From Urmitella timonensis (GTDB lineage Bacteria; Actinomycetota; Actinomycetes; Actinomycetales; Actinomycetaceae): a stretch of DNA of 64,000 nucleotides. The notes beneath the pieces are model-generated. The model ran no database searches. It was given only the letters and a program-made list of their open reading frames with translations, and was not told the DNA's origin. Location of the stretch: positions 1,224,464 through 1,288,463 of the forward strand of contig FQLW01000006.1 of NCBI GenBank assembly GCA_900120415.1, in the 5' to 3' direction. Each line of letters begins with the position of its first letter. Position 1 is the first letter of the stretch. This document shows, one piece after another, positions 1 through 8,909 of the stretch. A program made the translations under genes and the position numbers.

Positions 1-3000
1 CAATGCACAATTAACGAAACCCTGAACCTACCGACAGGGTACACCCTGGCAAAAGCGAATTCACTTTTCACTTCCAACACCGAAGTTCAAGGAACCAACT
101 TCAAACTAGACGAAACCCAAACCCAGAAAACTAAAGACGGTGGACAATCTGTTTCCAACAAGATAGTGGGTTATGTCCAGTTATTTAACCCGGACAACAC
201 CACTACCGAGATTTCTCAATTAGTTTCAAACACCACCTATTCGTCGCTGCGAGCGCATATCAAAGTAGACGTAAAGTTCTCTAACTCTGGTAATGATGCG
301 GCAATAGCAGCAAAAATAGCTAACGGGAGCTTGCCGAACAAGATTCCCGTTTACTACAACTGCCGTTTCATGCCTGACCCCACTAAACCCCCGGAACTTC
401 CCGAAACTAACGTGGGTTCCTATCCCGGCTTCGTCGGAGTGGACTGGGTAGGAGTAAACACTGATGGGACAGCCAGTATTACCCTCGGTAAAGACCAGAA
501 AGGAAATGATGTTTGGCCGGTTGGTACTCACTGTTTATTTGCTACCACTCCGCCAAATGCTAATATCCACGGACCGAATCCGGCAATAGGGCAGCCGGTG
601 AAGATTCCCGGAGTCGTAACCAAAGACAGCTACAGCTCCACGATTTGCGCCGAAGATGCCATCAGTAAACCAAACGCTGCCAAGAAATGCAAGAACAATT
701 ATTTCTGGGTTCATTCCGGCGGAGAACAAGTCATCCACCTCACCGAGGATTTACAGCGCCTGAAAGGCAAACTGCGGGTGACTAAACAACTCACCGGCGA
801 GGCGGCAGGCCAAGGGGTAAATAAAGAATTCCCTATGCATTTGTCCTGTCAAGACGAAGGAAATAATCTGCCGGTAAACGGTAAAGAAACCTACAATTTC
901 AGTGTCAAACGTTCAGAGCCGCAAATAGTGGAGAATGTTCCTGCCGGAGCCTCCTGTACCCTGACCGAGGACGCGCAAGGCAGCGCCCTCCAAAACGCTG
1001 AAGTGGCAATACCGGCACCGATAAAAATCGCCCCCATTGCTGACACCACCGTTATAAAAGATGTCACCGTCACCAATGACCTGACCTATAAACGGGCAAA
1101 CCTGAAAATTAATCACACTGTAACCTGGAAAAACCCAGAACCCGAGGTCGCAACCCAGCAGGTCTTAATGACTAAAGAAAATCTGATTACTGCCTCCTGC
1201 CGGGTTCCCGGCGAGACCGCACAACCAGATAAAACCGTTACCATCACTGGAAATGGGTCTCAAACCCTGACGGATTTACCGGCTGGTTCAATCTGCAATA
1301 TCCAATCAGTGCCGCAAAATATCGACGACCTTGCCGTAAACCATGAAGCCGCCCCGCAACAAGTCACCATTCCTGCCAGCGGGACTGCAACCGTAGATTT
1401 AACTACCAGCTATTCCTTACCGGCGGCGGGCAGTTGGTATCTGCGCCCGGTAATTCACTCGCGCCCTGAATATCAAGCGCTACGCAGCTTAATCCCCGAT
1501 AAGGTAAACGCTACCCTTAAATGCGAGGGCGCGGCTGACACTCAAACAGTTGCCATCGATTTGAAGAATGGTAGCCCCACCGAGATAGCAACCGCAGGGA
1601 TTCCCTCCCAAGCGAACTGCAGTCTCAGCGGACAACTGATTCCGCAAGTAGAAGAAAGTAAGTTTGAGGTACGTTACGCCATTACTGGCGATAACTACGA
1701 CCAGGCAGAAAAGGGAGCAAAGCTAACGGTGAATGCGGTAGCTCCCGAAAGCGGAAAGAGCAGAACCCAAGCATTACACCTGTGGTTCAAAACCAAAAAT
1801 ACCAGTGTAAACCTGGCTGCTAGCTCTAGTATGTGGACCTCTAAAGCAGCGAATGCTACCGCAACTACAGACAGAATCCCGGTACCCGATCAGTGGCGTA
1901 AAGCCGCCCTCGGGATAGCTGACAATGATGCCGATAGCAAAATGGTTCCCCTAAATGTTTCCTGCAAACTAGGTTCGGGAGCCAACGAGTCCACAGTTAC
2001 CTACCCACTGCACCTATCCAACGGGGGCAGTGCGAAACCCCTGAGTGTACCTAACGGCTGGAACTGCTCTGTTAGTGCTACCCAAGCCGCGTTAAAGATT
2101 CCGGGAACCACGTTACAGAAACCGGAATGGGAGGGCGCAAACGGCACGGCTGCCGCTAACGGCTACCAATACGATTGGACTTCCGGTGACGGGCAAAGCA
2201 TTACCCTAAAACGTGACTACCGGATGCAGCTCGCCTCTTTCAACCTCAAAAAGAAAGTCGGCGGTGAAGGGGTAACCATTATCTCCGGGGATAAACAGTT
2301 CCAAATGGACTGGACCTGCACCCTGAACGGGAAAGCGATTAACATTCCTGCTCCGCGTACCATTGATGTAAACACCAATGCCCAGGCAAGCTTTGGTAAT
2401 GACCTGGCTGCCCGGCTGCAAAACCTTAAACCCAGTGGCAGAGCCACTATGGGACGCTTTTTGCAAGGTGAATGGCACGTGGTTGATGCCCTGCCGGCGG
2501 GAGCGGTCTGTACCCTCACCGAGAATGCCGATAACGCACAGGTAGAAAACACCGTTTGGGATCACTACTGGGAGATAACTGACGGCTACCGCAGCCGCGA
2601 ACCCGCGACTGCTTGCGAGGCCTACTCAGATAAATGTCGCCCCGCAGATGAAGGGACTACGGTTAAAGCCCAAGTGCTGTTACCACGGGATAAAGAAGCC
2701 AAAGCTAATCCGTATTTCAACAACGAAAAAGACAACCCCAAGGATTCGCAAGGTAAGCCCCGCAACCCGGTAGTTCCCGATACTTTACCCGAGAACTTTG
2801 CGGGAACTATGGTTCCTTGGAACAACTACACTTTCCAAAAAACCCAGGTAAAAGTCAGTTTGAATAATAGTGGTAACGGGGCTGCGCTCGCCCACGGGAA
2901 AACCTTTAGCGCCCGTCTATACTGCGCTCCGCCTCCTCTGATTGGAGCTGAAGGGGCAGAAATCCCCGGTAGCGCCGCCGCGATTATCAATGTTGAACTC

Positions 3001-4785
3001 ACCTTTAAAGAAAGTGACATCAACCCGGGAACCTGGGAGGATGCGGTCGCCAATCAGTTGATTCCGGTGAATTATCGCTGCGTATTGGCGGAAGCGAAAT
3101 TCCCGCAACTAGATGCCAAAGTCACCACCACCATTGCAAAAGATGCGACCCAACCAACTGTGACTGCCGATAAAGACGGATTAACGGACCTGTTCGCCTA
3201 CAATAAAGGGCAAAACTCGCAGGTGAAAGATGATCCCAACCTGAACTTGCAGAGCGGTGATCAACAAATCCTCGGATTTATTGTGCACCCCCAGTTGGTA
3301 AATGATGCTCAAGAATCGCAAAAGCAATCCCTGTTCACTATCGAAAACAAGTTTGATCGCCCGGCAGCAAACATTAAAGTTGCACAAGTCGTGCGCAAAG
3401 ACAACACTGATACCGATATGTCGTTCGGGCAGGTGTTAGTCGATAAAGGGCAGGTAGGATACCGGGTTCACTATCGCTGTACCGACAAGTATCTAAAAGA
3501 GACGAGCGGTGACCCCAAGGTTTACCAAGGATCGGCGGATTTGGCTGCTGACTCTACCGTGAGCTTGTTGTCCGGGCAAGAGGGCGCAAACTTCGTACCC
3601 GCCACCTCCAAATGCGTGTTCTGGCATGAAAACCAAGACGGCAAAGACCCGGTAGCAACCTATGCGCCCCAGCTGTCCCTAAACCTCAGTGCCACGGTAA
3701 AGACCGAGGGAGCACCAAACCAAGAAGAGAAATCCGCTAACCAAAGCAAACCGGATTCCTTAAAGGTCAGCCCCCTCAATCTGGATAAAGAGGGCAAGAA
3801 AGTAACCACTATTACTTTTGAAGATTTCTATTTTGCCCCCTATGCCAAATACGAAGTAGGAACAGCGGTAGAGGGCGCGCGCCGCGATGAAGTGCTACCC
3901 GCTGACATCAAATATCAGTACAGTTACTCCTGTACCTACCCCGAGGGGCTTCCAGTACCCGCTGCCTATGCGGATGGGAAATATCCCAAAGTAGAGGGTA
4001 CAACCGACCAGGCAGAGCGAGGCAATTTCGTTGCCCTGCCGAAAGTGCCGGTCGGAAGCACCTGCGTAGTCACCGGTAATAAACCCGATACTTCCGCCAC
4101 CCCCTATTTGAAAGTGGCAGGAAACTGGGTGCCTTGGGACGCAGATAAACTAGGGTTCTTCCTAGAAGACAGCACCAACTTTAACCAACCGGGTTTGGTA
4201 AAGAACGCCCTTAGCAGTTCGCCCTTTACAGTCACCTTAAATCAGGATACGCAGCGCGGGGTAGTGCTGTACTCGGTCTATACCAACGGCTCCAAAGTGC
4301 GTATCTATAAAGCTGACAGCCCCAAAGGAAACGTTATCCCCGATGCTTCCTTTAAGCTGGTCAAAGCAAACCAGAACGGCAAGCCAGGGGAGGAAATACC
4401 CCTGAAAGCAGTTGCGGGACAAAACGGGGTTTATGAATCCGCAACCGAGCTGGCTCCTGGAAGCTACCTGGTGGCAAACCTTAATGCCGGTAAGAACGCC
4501 GGGGAACGATTCCCGTTCGACTGGAAGTTTGACATCACCCTTGACCCGGTGACCCAAGCAGATGCCCAAGATACCCAAGTTGGGCTCAGTGGGGAAACTC
4601 AAAGTTCCGGACTGGTCGCCGTCTATAAGCCGACTACCCAGATTAACGCCTGGCAGATAGAACTGGCCGATGTAACCTTCGGGAACCTGCCCTTAACCGG
4701 TGGGTATTTGCCCTGGCTCTGGGCGTTCGGCATATCCCTAGTGCTGGCATCGGCAGCCGTAATGTGGAATAGGAGGCGCGAATGA
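1..4785 (+). CDS. Large LPXTG-anchored pilus tip adhesin, 5'-truncated by the window edge
   Basis: The frame is open from base 1, so the N-terminus and signal peptide lie upstream; 1594 residues are visible. The protein is a chain of about nine modules of 120-170 residues, each with a cysteine pair in similar settings (for example LSCQDEG with ASCTLTED, LYCAPPP with YRCVLAEA), resembling DUF5979-type adhesin repeats. One disulfide per module is an inference. A final SpaA-like prealbumin domain (from VRIYKADSPKG) precedes the sorting signal LPLTG (about residue 1563), a hydrophobic helix and NRRRE. Position before a major pilin and class C sortase suggests the tip or accessory subunit of a sortase-assembled pilus. 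The ligand cannot be read from the sequence. The first in-frame ATG-like start in the window (GTG at 166) is not the real start. Confidence 0.85.
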   Translation, partial: QCTINETLNLPTGYTLAKANSLFTSNTEVQGTNFKLDETQTQKTKDGGQSVSNKIVGYVQLFNPDNTTTEISQLVSNTTYSSLRAHIKVDVKFSNSGNDAAIAAKIANGSLPNKIPVYYNCRFMPDPTKPPELPETNVGSYPGFVGVDWVGVNTDGTASITLGKDQKGNDVWPVGTHCLFATTPPNANIHGPNPAIGQPVKIPGVVTKDSYSSTICAEDAISKPNAAKKCKNNYFWVHSGGEQVIHLTEDLQRLKGKLRVTKQLTGEAAGQGVNKEFPMHLSCQDEGNNLPVNGKETYNFSVKRSEPQIVENVPAGASCTLTEDAQGSALQNAEVAIPAPIKIAPIADTTVIKDVTVTNDLTYKRANLKINHTVTWKNPEPEVATQQVLMTKENLITASCRVPGETAQPDKTVTITGNGSQTLTDLPAGSICNIQSVPQNIDDLAVNHEAAPQQVTIPASGTATVDLTTSYSLPAAGSWYLRPVIHSRPEYQALRSLIPDKVNATLKCEGAADTQTVAIDLKNGSPTEIATAGIPSQANCSLSGQLIPQVEESKFEVRYAITGDNYDQAEKGAKLTVNAVAPESGKSRTQALHLWFKTKNTSVNLAASSSMWTSKAANATATTDRIPVPDQWRKAALGIADNDADSKMVPLNVSCKLGSGANESTVTYPLHLSNGGSAKPLSVPNGWNCSVSATQAALKIPGTTLQKPEWEGANGTAAANGYQYDWTSGDGQSITLKRDYRMQLASFNLKKKVGGEGVTIISGDKQFQMDWTCTLNGKAINIPAPRTIDVNTNAQASFGNDLAARLQNLKPSGRATMGRFLQGEWHVVDALPAGAVCTLTENADNAQVENTVWDHYWEITDGYRSREPATACEAYSDKCRPADEGTTVKAQVLLPRDKEAKANPYFNNEKDNPKDSQGKPRNPVVPDTLPENFAGTMVPWNNYTFQKTQVKVSLNNSGNGAALAHGKTFSARLYCAPPPLIGAEGAEIPGSAAAIINVELTFKESDINPGTWEDAVANQLIPVNYRCVLAEAKFPQLDAKVTTTIAKDATQPTVTADKDGLTDLFAYNKGQNSQVKDDPNLNLQSGDQQILGFIVHPQLVNDAQESQKQSLFTIENKFDRPAANIKVAQVVRKDNTDTDMSFGQVLVDKGQVGYRVHYRCTDKYLKETSGDPKVYQGSADLAADSTVSLLSGQEGANFVPATSKCVFWHENQDGKDPVATYAPQLSLNLSATVKTEGAPNQEEKSANQSKPDSLKVSPLNLDKEGKKVTTITFEDFYFAPYAKYEVGTAVEGARRDEVLPADIKYQYSYSCTYPEGLPVPAAYADGKYPKVEGTTDQAERGNFVALPKVPVGSTCVVTGNKPDTSATPYLKVAGNWVPWDADKLGFFLEDSTNFNQPGLVKNALSSSPFTVTLNQDTQRGVVLYSVYTNGSKVRIYKADSPKGNVIPDASFKLVKANQNGKPGEEIPLKAVAGQNGVYESATELAPGSYLVANLNAGKNAGERFPFDWKFDITLDPVTQADAQDTQVGLSGETQSSGLVAVYKPTTQINAWQIELADVTFGNLPLTGGYLPWLWAFGISLVLASAAVMWNRRRE

Positions 4786-4898
4786 AAAAAGTACACCGCG
4801 CCCTCTGGCCGCGCCTCCCCGCTGGGTGGATGCTGGCTGCCTGGAGGAGGTCTTTGGTTCGGCAAAGATTCTTCCGCTCCGGCATCGACCCTGGGTAA
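4782..4898 (+). CDS. Possible 38-residue cationic small protein coupled to the adhesin stop
   Basis: An ATG overlaps the adhesin stop (ATGA). It lies 5 nt after a perfect AGGAGG (4771-4776), which is also the two AGG arginine codons of the adhesin tail, whereas that gene mostly uses CGN codons for arginine. The predicted peptide starts MKKVHRALWPRL and is rich in Arg and Trp (WRRSLVRQRFFRSG). It could be a small protein, or a leader peptide that links adhesin translation to the pilin gene 87 bp downstream. It may equally be chance: no family is recognised and the frame is short. Confidence 0.3.
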   Translation: MKKVHRALWPRLPAGWMLAAWRRSLVRQRFFRSGIDPG

Positions 4899-4985
4899 TA
4901 GGGGGTAAAACGTAAATCTTGAAAAAAGCAAATAAGGAAATAACCAAACTGGAACGTAAACTCCACAGAACACGAAGAGGTAACC

Positions 4986-6461
4986 ATGTTTACGACAAAC
5001 AATAAACTAGTTAGCAAAGGAATGGCGCTAGCAGCCGCCCTAGGGATGAGCGCCCTGGGATTGGTAGCCATTGGTGCACCTGGCGCCAGCGCCGCCCCCG
5101 CGATTGATGCCAACAAAGATTTCACCATTTCAGTAGAACCCCAGGTAGGAGAAACTGGGGTAACTGCTGATGGTAAGAGTGGCAAATTTGATGAAAGTAA
5201 AAAGCTGCCCTCGGGTACTTTCAAGCTGGAAAAAGGTAACTACGATGTAACCACTACCGCTGGTTACAATGCGGCCACTGCAGCGAGTACCGCTACCTTC
5301 ACTCCGGCGAGCCCGGTAGTTGAAGAAACGAAAGACTTGGGTGCAGATGGCAAGACTTCGTTTACGGTCAAGCCTGGTTTGTATCGTTTGACCCAAACCA
5401 AGGCTCCTACCGGTTACAAGGCGGCGCTCCCGTCCTTGATTCTGATTCCGATGACTGACCCAGCTACTGGAAACTGGATGGACACCGTTACCGTATATCC
5501 CAAGAACGGTTCCGCTGGGAAGATTACTAAGAAAGACATCACCGATAAAGACCAGGTTGTCAAGCCTGGTGTCGAGATGAAGTTCGAGATTGACTCCCCG
5601 ATTCCCACTTTGACCGCGAAAGATGACGGTGACAAGTTAAAGAGCTACAAAGTCACTGATACTCCTTCGGGGCCGCTGAAGGTAGATAGCACCAACTCTA
5701 AGATTGAGAAGGTCGAGATTGTAGATGGTGACACCAAGACAGCGCTAGATGCTGCTGATTACACGGTGCTAACCACCACTCCCTACGGAATCGAGCTAAC
5801 TAAAACCGGACTTGCCAAGCTGGATGCCAATTCAGGAAAGGTTCTGCGAGTGACCCTGACCGGTAAAATTGTCCCTGCAGGTGACCCCATTTGGAGCGAA
5901 GACGCCAGCAAGTGGGTCATTAAGAACAAAGCAGCCTACAACTACGACTCGGAGAAAGGTGAAAACGGCGGCAGTGAAACTGATCCTAAAGACCAGCCGG
6001 ATATTCCGATGGCTAAGCTGCAGGTAAACAACAAGGACGGACAAACCGATATCAACAATAAGAATGCGGAGTTCAGCGTCTATGCTTGTGACGATGCAGC
6101 TACCGGGGATCCTTCCACCACTGGTGACGCAATCGCGACCGGGTTGAAAGCCGGAGTAGCTAGTTCAGAACCCCTAGCGGCACGTGCTGGAGGTCTTTGC
6201 ATCGTTCAGACCAAGGCGCCTGAAGGATACGAATTGGGCAGCTCCGTCCAGAAAGTCGATTTCGATAAGGATACGGTTAAAGCCGCTGCTGATGCCAATA
6301 AGGCAGTAGAGGTAGAGTACCAGAACACGCTAAAGAGTTCCGATATCCTCTCGAAGCTGCCGCTAACCGGTGGAGCGGGCATCGCCCTCTTCCTGATTGT
6401 GGCAGCCGGATTGCTAGGCGGCGCATACTACTATGCTCGTCGCAACCGGGTACGCGCATAA
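4986..6461 (+). CDS. Major pilin subunit, SpaA/FimA-type isopeptide-forming fimbrial shaft protein
   Basis: This 491-residue shaft pilin would be polymerised by the class C sortase encoded next. It has a signal peptide (MFTTNNKLVSKGMALAAALG to ASA), a pilin motif TVTVYPKN whose Lys (about K173) would form the inter-subunit isopeptide bond, and an E-box-like segment CIVQTKAPEGYE near the C-terminal domain; a related motif, RLTQTKAPTGY, lies in the N-terminal domain. The C-terminus has the sorting signal LPLTGG (about residue 458), a hydrophobic helix and a basic tail. A ribosome-binding site (GAAGAGG) precedes the ATG. The 200-bp gap from the adhesin leaves room for its own promoter. Length and layout fit Actinomyces FimA/FimP-like pilins. 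Confidence 0.92.
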   Translation: MFTTNNKLVSKGMALAAALGMSALGLVAIGAPGASAAPAIDANKDFTISVEPQVGETGVTADGKSGKFDESKKLPSGTFKLEKGNYDVTTTAGYNAATAASTATFTPASPVVEETKDLGADGKTSFTVKPGLYRLTQTKAPTGYKAALPSLILIPMTDPATGNWMDTVTVYPKNGSAGKITKKDITDKDQVVKPGVEMKFEIDSPIPTLTAKDDGDKLKSYKVTDTPSGPLKVDSTNSKIEKVEIVDGDTKTALDAADYTVLTTTPYGIELTKTGLAKLDANSGKVLRVTLTGKIVPAGDPIWSEDASKWVIKNKAAYNYDSEKGENGGSETDPKDQPDIPMAKLQVNNKDGQTDINNKNAEFSVYACDDAATGDPSTTGDAIATGLKAGVASSEPLAARAGGLCIVQTKAPEGYELGSSVQKVDFDKDTVKAAADANKAVEVEYQNTLKSSDILSKLPLTGGAGIALFLIVAAGLLGGAYYYARRNRVRA

Positions 6462-6470
6462 CTAAAATAG

Positions 6471-6501
6471 AGTGTCGGGGAGCAAATCGCTCCCCGACAC
6501 T
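6471..6501 (+). terminator. Hairpin between major pilin and sortase genes
   Basis: A perfect 13-bp stem (AGTGTCGGGGAGC with GCTCCCCGACACT) closes a 5-nt loop 10 bp after the pilin stop. No U-tract follows, only TTAATAG. It may therefore act as a partial terminator or as an mRNA 3'-end stabiliser that keeps pilin mRNA in excess of sortase mRNA. That role is inferred from position. Confidence 0.6.
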
Positions 6502-6518
6502 TAATAGCAAGGCGAAAA

Positions 6519-7520
6519 TTGGGGAAAAAAGAGACAGCTAATAAAGCAAACGGTCAGCGGGAGCAAAACAGCAAGCGCAGCCGCGGCTCTACCTTGATTT
6601 CCGTAATCTTGGCGTTGGCGGGTATTGCGGTGTTGCTCTACCCAGTGGTAGCAACCCAATGGAACAATGCCCGCCAACTCCAAATCGCCTATGAATACTC
6701 AAAAGCAGAAAAAAATCTAGATAGGCAGCAGCTGTCTGAATCCTTCAAGGCAGCGCAGGCATACAACCAGCACACGCCAGGAGCCCCCATCCTAGACCCC
6801 TGGCTGGCGCGGGTAGCCAAAGACAACAACCCCTATCAGGTATATTTAAGACAACTAAATATCGTCCCGGAAATGGGGCGTCTAGTAATCCCCGGAATCA
6901 AAGTAGATTTACCTATCTACCATGGTTCTCAGCCAGACACCCTCGAACGCGGCATCGGGCATCTATACGGATCCTCCCTCCCAGTGGGGGGAAAGGGAAC
7001 CCACGCGGTACTCACCGGGCATAGCGGGCTCTCCACAGCCACTTTGCTAGACAACCTCCCTGAGGTTAAAAAAGGTGACACTATCTATATCCAGGTAGCG
7101 GGGCAAAAGCTCAAATACCAGGTGAAATGGATTCAAGTAGTACGTCCCAATGAGGTCAAAAGCCTGCAGCGGCAAGAAGGCAAAGACCTCCTAACCGTCC
7201 TCACCTGCACGCCCTACGGAATCAACAGCCACCGGCTGCTAGTGACCGGGGAGCGAGTGCCGATGGATAAAACCGACCCCTTCGCCGGAGCCGGAAAGTT
7301 GGAGTGGCCATGGTGGATGGGAGCGATCATCTTTGTGGCCTGCCTGGCTGCCCTGTTGCTTGGCTGGTGGCTATGGAAACAACGTCGCCGCGAAAAGGAC
7401 GAAGAAGATAACCAGAAAGCATCCGGGGAATCAGCCCCGACACCCCCTGACGGAACGACCGTCGGGAGGCCAGAAATAACTAAACACTACCCACCGCGAA
7501 ACGCAAGGAGAAAACAGTGA
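6519..7520 (+). CDS. srtC: Class C (pilin-polymerising) sortase
   Basis: This 333-residue membrane transpeptidase would link pilin subunits through lysine isopeptide bonds. Visible features are an N-terminal membrane segment (STLISVILALAGIAVLLYPV), the catalytic His in LTGHSGL (about H168), Cys in TVLTCTPYG (about C230) and Arg in NSHRLLVTG (about R239). A second C-terminal membrane helix (WWMGAIIFVACLAALLLGWW) with a charged cytoplasmic tail is typical of class C. The start is TTG and lies 17 bp after a stable hairpin; the upstream GCAAGG is only a modest ribosome-binding site, so low expression relative to the pilin is likely. The stop overlaps the next start by 4 bp, giving coupled translation. 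Confidence 0.93.
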   Translation: MGKKETANKANGQREQNSKRSRGSTLISVILALAGIAVLLYPVVATQWNNARQLQIAYEYSKAEKNLDRQQLSESFKAAQAYNQHTPGAPILDPWLARVAKDNNPYQVYLRQLNIVPEMGRLVIPGIKVDLPIYHGSQPDTLERGIGHLYGSSLPVGGKGTHAVLTGHSGLSTATLLDNLPEVKKGDTIYIQVAGQKLKYQVKWIQVVRPNEVKSLQRQEGKDLLTVLTCTPYGINSHRLLVTGERVPMDKTDPFAGAGKLEWPWWMGAIIFVACLAALLLGWWLWKQRRREKDEEDNQKASGESAPTPPDGTTVGRPEITKHYPPRNARRKQ

Positions 7521-8251
7521 ACAGTAAGCGACACAAGCTGACAGCAGGCTTGGGGCTACTGGCTGCACTAATGCTTGCCCTGGTACCAGCATCAGCGATA
7601 GCCTCACCGCAATCCGATCAACCAGTAGTAGTGGGAGATATCGCCGGCCTCGACCCGGCAACCATAAACCCGGCGCGCCTAGGGAAACTAACCGTTAATA
7701 AGACCGCTGCTAATCCCTATGATGACCCCACGCCCGGGCAAAAGCCCAACGGACCAGCCGGCGGGCAAGTAATTCAAATTAACCGAGTCAAAGGGGTAGA
7801 TTTAGTAAGCGCCGACTGGGCGCAGCTACAGAAAATGACGGTTAAACAGGCAAAAGATAAAGGCTTAGAAGCTGCCAAGACCGCAGTCAGTGATGAGGGC
7901 GGCAAAGTTACCTTTACCGACGTTCCGGTAGGGCTATATCTGGTCAGCGACCAGAAGCCGGCAGACACCACTCATAAATATGGCCGTATCAAACCGTTCC
8001 TAATTACCATGCCGGCTGGTAATCCTGACCTGCATGTATGGACTTTTAATGTCGAAGTAACTCCAAAACTAATGAGCGAAGCTACCCCGGCTCCCACCCC
8101 TAAACCAACCAGCCCACCATCTCCGCGTATGCCGAGGACAGGTGCGATGGTGACCGGCAGTCTGCTGCTTGCCGCCATGCTATTTAGCACCGGTTTCTTG
8201 ATTGCTGCTTCGCGGCGTCGCCAAGACGAAGAAACCCCCGCCGCCGCTTAA
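7517..8251 (+). CDS. Small cell-wall-anchored pilin-like protein with MPRTG sorting signal
   Basis: The GTG start overlaps the sortase stop (GTGA), with AAGGAG just upstream. The 244-residue product has a signal peptide ending ASAIAS and one prealbumin-like pilin domain. That domain resembles the N-terminal domain of fimbrial shaft proteins (GKLTVNKTAANPYDD, then VTFTDVPVGLYLVSDQKP). A Pro/Thr linker (PTPKPTSPPSP), the sorting signal MPRTG (about residue 205), a hydrophobic helix and SRRR follow. No clear pilin-motif lysine was found, so a basal or anchoring subunit is the best guess. It could also be a truncated duplicate of the shaft pilin. The MPRTG motif departs from LPXTG in its first residue. 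Confidence 0.8.
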   Translation: MNSKRHKLTAGLGLLAALMLALVPASAIASPQSDQPVVVGDIAGLDPATINPARLGKLTVNKTAANPYDDPTPGQKPNGPAGGQVIQINRVKGVDLVSADWAQLQKMTVKQAKDKGLEAAKTAVSDEGGKVTFTDVPVGLYLVSDQKPADTTHKYGRIKPFLITMPAGNPDLHVWTFNVEVTPKLMSEATPAPTPKPTSPPSPRMPRTGAMVTGSLLLAAMLFSTGFLIAASRRRQDEETPAAA

Positions 8252-8459
8252 AGAAACTCCGCCGCCACTTTAGGAATTCCGGCGCAACTGAATACTCCTT
8301 TCCCCCGCACGGTATCCAAGGTCGCGCGGGGGATTACTATGCGCCGAACCTACTGTGAATCGTGCGCCCGGATGCCTATCGCAGTCAAGTGCACGGGAGC
8401 TTATCCTGATTGGTCCGCGCGGGGAAAGGTTTTTCCTCCCGCTATTTCTGCGCGGCTCT

Positions 8460-8700
8460 GGTTCGCTAAAAGCACTCCGGGATTCTGCGGTCGGCTTTGT
8501 GGGGGGCGCGGGGAGGAGGTTTTTGCCTCCTGCCCCTTGCGTGTTTGGAAATTGTGGGTGCGGGGGAAAGCTTGTCCTCCTGCCCAAGAATTTGGAAAAC
8601 GTGGCGGCGTTTTCCGAATTCTTATGCCCACCGCACCTACTCGGATCAAACTTTCCCCCGCCCTTCCTGTACTTAAACCCGTATCTTTTACCGGCCGCGA
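8460..8700. repeat. Intergenic repeat cluster 1: half element plus complete two-stem element
   Basis: The 658-bp gap to the next gene holds no convincing gene. A left half element (TAAAAGCACTCCG, then GGGGAGGAGG) spans about 8470-8545. A complete copy of the ~100-bp element lies at 8561-8660: outer arms CGGGGGAAAGCTTG (8561-8574) and its near-complement ending TTTCCCCCG, with an inner 16-bp hairpin at 8586-8601/8608-8623 around loop TGGCGG. A T-G wobble sits in the inner stem. The tail TCTTTTACCGGCCGCG (8686 on) recurs in other clusters. Function unknown. Confidence 0.8.
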
Positions 8701-8796
8701 CCCGCGCGCACTCGGTTAAAACTTTCCTCCCGCGCTCAAACTAAATGAGGCACCACACCGCCTTCGCGCTCAAAATACATAAGGTACGCCGAGGGG

Positions 8797-8825
8797 TTGT
8801 TTTGGCTGGGAAGGTACTGTAGAGT
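8797..8825 (+). promoter_or_regulatory. Putative promoter of the DUF3800 gene
   Basis: TTGTTT (8797-8802) and TAGAGT (8820-8825) are separated by 17 bp, close to the sigma-70/SigA consensus. Transcription would start near 8832 and run through a short leader that contains a terminator-like hairpin before the coding region. Confidence 0.45.
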
Positions 8826-8864
8826 GGTCTTACTAGGGCTGTTCGTGAGAACCGGGTCCTACAT

Positions 8865-8894
8865 TGGCGGGAACATCTCCCGCCATTTCTTTTA
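8865..8894 (+). terminator. Intrinsic terminator in the leader of the DUF3800 gene
   Basis: An 8-bp stem TGGCGGGA (8865-8872) with TCCCGCCA (8878-8885) around loop ACATC is followed by TTTCTTTTA. It ends only a few bases before the ribosome-binding site GAGGGGAG of the next gene. It therefore either terminates a small upstream RNA or acts as an attenuator. A smaller stem with a GNRA-like GTGA loop (GTTC-GTGA-GAAC, 8841-8852) lies just upstream. Confidence 0.65.
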
Positions 8895-8909
8895 CCGAGG
8901 GGAGCCTGT

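Noticed and set aside
4643..5224. 193-codon frame on the reverse strand over the adhesin end and pilin start
   Set aside because: It is antisense to well-supported genes, spans their junction, and has no recognisable domain.
8270..8744. Several overlapping open frames of 80-130 codons on both strands in repeat cluster 1
   Set aside because: They translate hairpin repeats, occur on both strands, and their peptides (for example RFPNSWAGGQ) recur at every repeat cluster in different frames; no ribosome-binding sites.
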